Assembly (NCBI RefSeq): GCF_014839805.1
Contig: NC_051119.1
Coordinates: 7,929,245-7,993,244, forward strand
Length of the DNA: 64,000 nucleotides
From: Manduca sexta
Lineage: Eukaryota > Arthropoda > Insecta > Lepidoptera > Sphingidae
Reading direction: 5' to 3'
In this document: piece by piece, positions 62,701-64,000 of the stretch
Layout: each line of letters starts with the position of its first letter
Position numbering within the stretch: the stretch's first letter is position 1
The notes under the pieces: generated by a model
Told to the model about the DNA's origin: nothing
Databases searched by the model: none
What the model saw: the letters and a program-made list of their open reading frames with translations, nothing else
Made by a program: the position numbers and the translations under genes

Positions 62701-63242
62701 CGAATCGACTTATAAATATTCTGAAGAAATAAAGCAATATTTATTAGTAAAAATCTTTGGTTCAGCGGCTCTACACTTTTTACGTAATTCTGGGGTTAAT
62801 AATACGCGGGTATTTGTCAAAAGTATTTATTTTAAATTAAATAACTGCCGACACACATTGCAAATAATATAAAACTTCAATATACTTATATTATAAACAG
62901 GCAAAGTTTATTTGTTTGTAGAGGCTAATTATATCAGATTCAACCTGATAGAGCGCAACAAGCAAACAGGCGCGCAAAAACATTTTAGGTAAACAAAAAG
63001 CAATTCAAAAGCGCTGCACCGTACGACGCGGCGCGGCGGTAAACGTGCGAAGGCCACTTTTGTCACACTGCTTGGCGATTCCGTCAATGACACGAATTCG
63101 TCACTGTGACTGTGCATATCACAACTACCGGCTTTTAACAGTCATTAGTCAATCTTCCTTATTTTTCGTTAAATAGGCAGTGGGTTCAAAAAACCCGATT
63201 CCTGCCGGCTTCCTTTTTGTAATATATCTGTAATAATAAAAG

Positions 63243-63570
63243 AAGCGGCGATAGCCTAGTTGGTTGTGGAACGAACTGCCGAGACGAATGTTCGCAGGAT
63301 CAAATCCCAAGCGCACACACCTCTGACGTTTCTAAAAAAATATGTGTGTATTCTTTATGAATTATCGCTTGCTTTAACGGTGAAGAAAAAATATTCCTAT
63401 TAATACCTGAGAAATTCTCTATAGAAATTGACATTTAATTAATTTATGTCAATCCTACCATTCCGCACTAGGCCAGCGTGGTGGACTAAGGCCTAATTCC
63501 TCTCAGTAGTTGAGGAGACCCGAGCCCAACAATGGGACAGTATATAATAAAGAGCTGATATTATTATTAT
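63243..63570 (+). repeat. SINE B, mirror copy
   Basis: The plus strand shows GGCGATAGCCTAGTTGGTTG, GCAGGATCAAATCCCAAGCG, AACGGTGAAGAAAAAATATT and the TTATTATTATT tail. Confidence 0.85.
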
Positions 63571-63575
63571 TCTTA

Positions 63576-63855
63576 TCTATATATATAAAAAAATGAATCC
63601 CTATTTCCCTTGGTCACGCCATCACGCGTGAACGACTGGACCGAATTCACAATTTTTTGTTGTTGTTGTTTGTTATTGTCGGGAGAAGGTTCTTATGAAA
63701 GAAAAAATTCAAAAAATTGCGTGGCAAATTAGAAAACTTAACGAAAATATTAATTTTATATAATTGTCAATTGTTTGAAATAACTGTCAGCGATTGACAG
63801 AATGCGCGCTGCAAATTCATAGTTAAGACGGGACAACGTCTGTCGGGTCAACTAG
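63576..63855 (+). mobile_element. Non-autonomous Helitron, mirror copy
   Basis: It starts TCTATATATATAAAAAAATG after host A and ends CTGTCGGGTCAACTAG before host T. Confidence 0.8.
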
Positions 63856-64000
63856 TACTTAATATTTATATCATAGTAGGCTAAAATCTAATTTAGTAGT
63901 ATTTAGTTATTAGTATTTATATTTTGTGTCGGCTAACTTTTGTAAAATTCCCGCTTCGCCACTGCTAGTAGGTCTAGAGGTTGTTTTAGGCACGGCAAAG

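Larger units (their letters stand above)
57677..64000 (-). repeat. Right arm of the inverted duplication
   Basis: It is the reverse complement of 49770-56227. It mirrors every landmark there: family D at 58975-59145, MITE at 59539-59786, family E at about 60110-60365 and 61690-61890, tRNA-like relic at about 62635-62715, SINE B at 63243-63570, Helitron at 63576-63855 and the start of family C at 63980-64000. It lacks 134 bases relative to the left arm, at 62935. It continues past the window edge. Confidence 0.95.

Overview
This window is nuclear DNA of an insect, most probably a moth or butterfly (Lepidoptera). Introns are GT-AG and short. Intergenic DNA is AT-rich and packed with decayed tRNA-derived SINEs, LINE tails, short inverted-repeat elements and non-autonomous Helitrons. 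One Helitron family ends in the CTAG-with-TCTATATA layout that I know from the lepidopteran Lep1 type. The species cannot be named from sequence alone. There are two 500-N gaps (39919-40418 and 57177-57676).

Two protein-coding genes are well supported. (1) On the minus strand, 397-5880 and continuing off the left edge, four coding exons join in frame. They encode a very long, lysine/glutamate-rich, probably disordered protein with two MYND-like zinc-finger modules near its C-terminal side. (2) On the plus strand, 25104-26165, one uninterrupted, GC-rich reading frame encodes a complete three-RRM ELAV/Hu-family RNA-binding protein of 353 residues. It has a strong Kozak start, a GC-rich leader and a long, AT-rich downstream stretch with several AATAAA signals. 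Nothing suggests that the two genes act together.

Layout: 1-5880, MYND gene; 5881-23600, repeat-rich intergenic DNA (SINEs, LINE tails, Helitrons, nested insertions, an RTE-like LINE C-terminal relic); about 23600-35090, a block around and downstream of the ELAV gene in which I find none of the SINE, LINE or Helitron families seen elsewhere, and only one candidate short inverted-repeat element (24414-24585); 35100-49770, repeat-rich DNA with a gap; 49770-64000, a large inverted duplication. In this last part, 57677-64000 is the reverse complement of 49770-56227, with about one percent to several percent difference locally and one 134-base length difference. The fold sits on a 500-N gap, so it is most simply a second haplotype scaffolded head-to-head with the first, although a real palindrome is not excluded.

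I found no bacterial-type system, CRISPR array or intact transposase. The items most worth a second look are the inverted duplication at the gap, the intronless ELAV gene that keeps sequences resembling optional exons, the repeat-free block with its G-rich/C-rich insert, the double-MYND protein, and a set of cleanly dated nested insertions.
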